Assembly: GCA_030836155.1 (NCBI GenBank)
Contig: JAURQI010000090.1
Span: forward strand, 1 to 38,502
Length of the DNA: 38,502 bases
Direction: 5' to 3'
DNA from: Crocinitomix sp.
Lineage (GTDB): Bacteria > Bacteroidota > Bacteroidia > Flavobacteriales_D > Crocinitomicaceae
The position numbers were made by a program, and so were the translations under genes. Of this stretch, positions 38,204-38,502 are shown piece after piece. Every line of letters starts with the position of its first letter. Position 1 is the stretch's first letter. The notes below the pieces were generated by a model, which worked only from the letters and a program-made list of their open reading frames with translations, ran no database searches and was not told where the DNA came from.

Positions 38204-38240
38204 ATGGCTCAAAGGCAAACCTGCTTTTGAGCCATTTTTT
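38204..38240 (+). terminator. rho-independent terminator
   Basis: ATGGCTCAAA-ggcaaacctgct-TTTGAGCCAT followed by T-tract. Confidence 0.75.
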
Positions 38241-38254
38241 ATTATCTTGGTCTT

Positions 38255-38502
38255 ATGCCGTTTAATTCCCTTTTTTCCTGGATTATTAAAAAACGAATCC
38301 ATCAGATTGATTTGTTTAAGAAGTACCCATTAGAGGTACAAGATGAGGTGTTGATGAATTTAGTGGAGCACGGAAAAAACACAGAATGGGGCCGAGAATT
38401 TGATTTTGATTCCATTCAGTCGTATGCTGATTTTAATAAAAAAGTACCGCTTACGAATTACGAAAAGTTAGAACCTTATGTGCAACGCTTATTAAAAAAT
38501 GA
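38255..38502 (+). CDS. GH3 auxin-responsive-promoter-family protein (N-terminal part, runs off window)
   Basis: MPFNSLFSWIIKKRIHQIDLFKKYPLEVQDEVLMNLVEHGKNTEWGREFDFDSIQSYADFNKKVPLTNYEKLEPYVQRLLKN...; resembles bacterial GH3-like proteins. Open to the edge, so absent from the track. Confidence 0.75.
   Translation, partial: MPFNSLFSWIIKKRIHQIDLFKKYPLEVQDEVLMNLVEHGKNTEWGREFDFDSIQSYADFNKKVPLTNYEKLEPYVQRLLKN

Noticed and set aside
1-38502. Mobile elements, prophage, toxin-antitoxin, CRISPR, rRNA or tRNA genes
   Set aside because: No transposase, integrase, phage, repeat-spacer or cloverleaf pattern was recognised. The YwqK-like protein is often labelled an antitoxin in databases, but no toxin partner is present.

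Overview
Chromosomal window from a Bacteroidota (Flavobacteriia-like) genome. It is almost fully coding, with about 30 supportable genes and no rRNA, tRNA or CRISPR seen. Left part: hppD (cut by the window start) and hmgA, divergent from a threonine-dehydrogenase-type epimerase, then a YwqK-like MORN-repeat protein, cysS, inorganic pyrophosphatase, a T9SS type-B PKD protein with its PorP/SprF partner, and dusB. Middle: a DUF2279-like protein, a GNAT-like protein, pdhB, a SurA/PpiD-like PPIase, thioesterase, GT9, dtd, rsgA, GT2, dCMP deaminase, S41 protease and an ArsM-like methyltransferase. Right part (about 24.0-35.6 kb): a candidate phosphate-responsive locus with a Na/Pi cotransporter-PhoU protein, an O/P-type porin, a ChrA-family transporter, an OmpR/PhoB-type regulator, a beta-helix-like lipoprotein, a TonB-dependent receptor and a second PhoB-type regulator. 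It is followed by an M14 carboxypeptidase with a T9SS type-A tail, a 38-aa membrane protein and the start of a GH3-family gene. The main non-coding finding is a TTAAC(A)-type half-site repeated every 11 bp, resembling a PhoB/PhoP box. It lies upstream of several genes in this locus and keeps a constant register to the Bacteroidota -7 element (TAnnTTTG). In the TBDT/regulator intergenic region it forms an array of up to eight units. All counts were made by eye; no searches were run.
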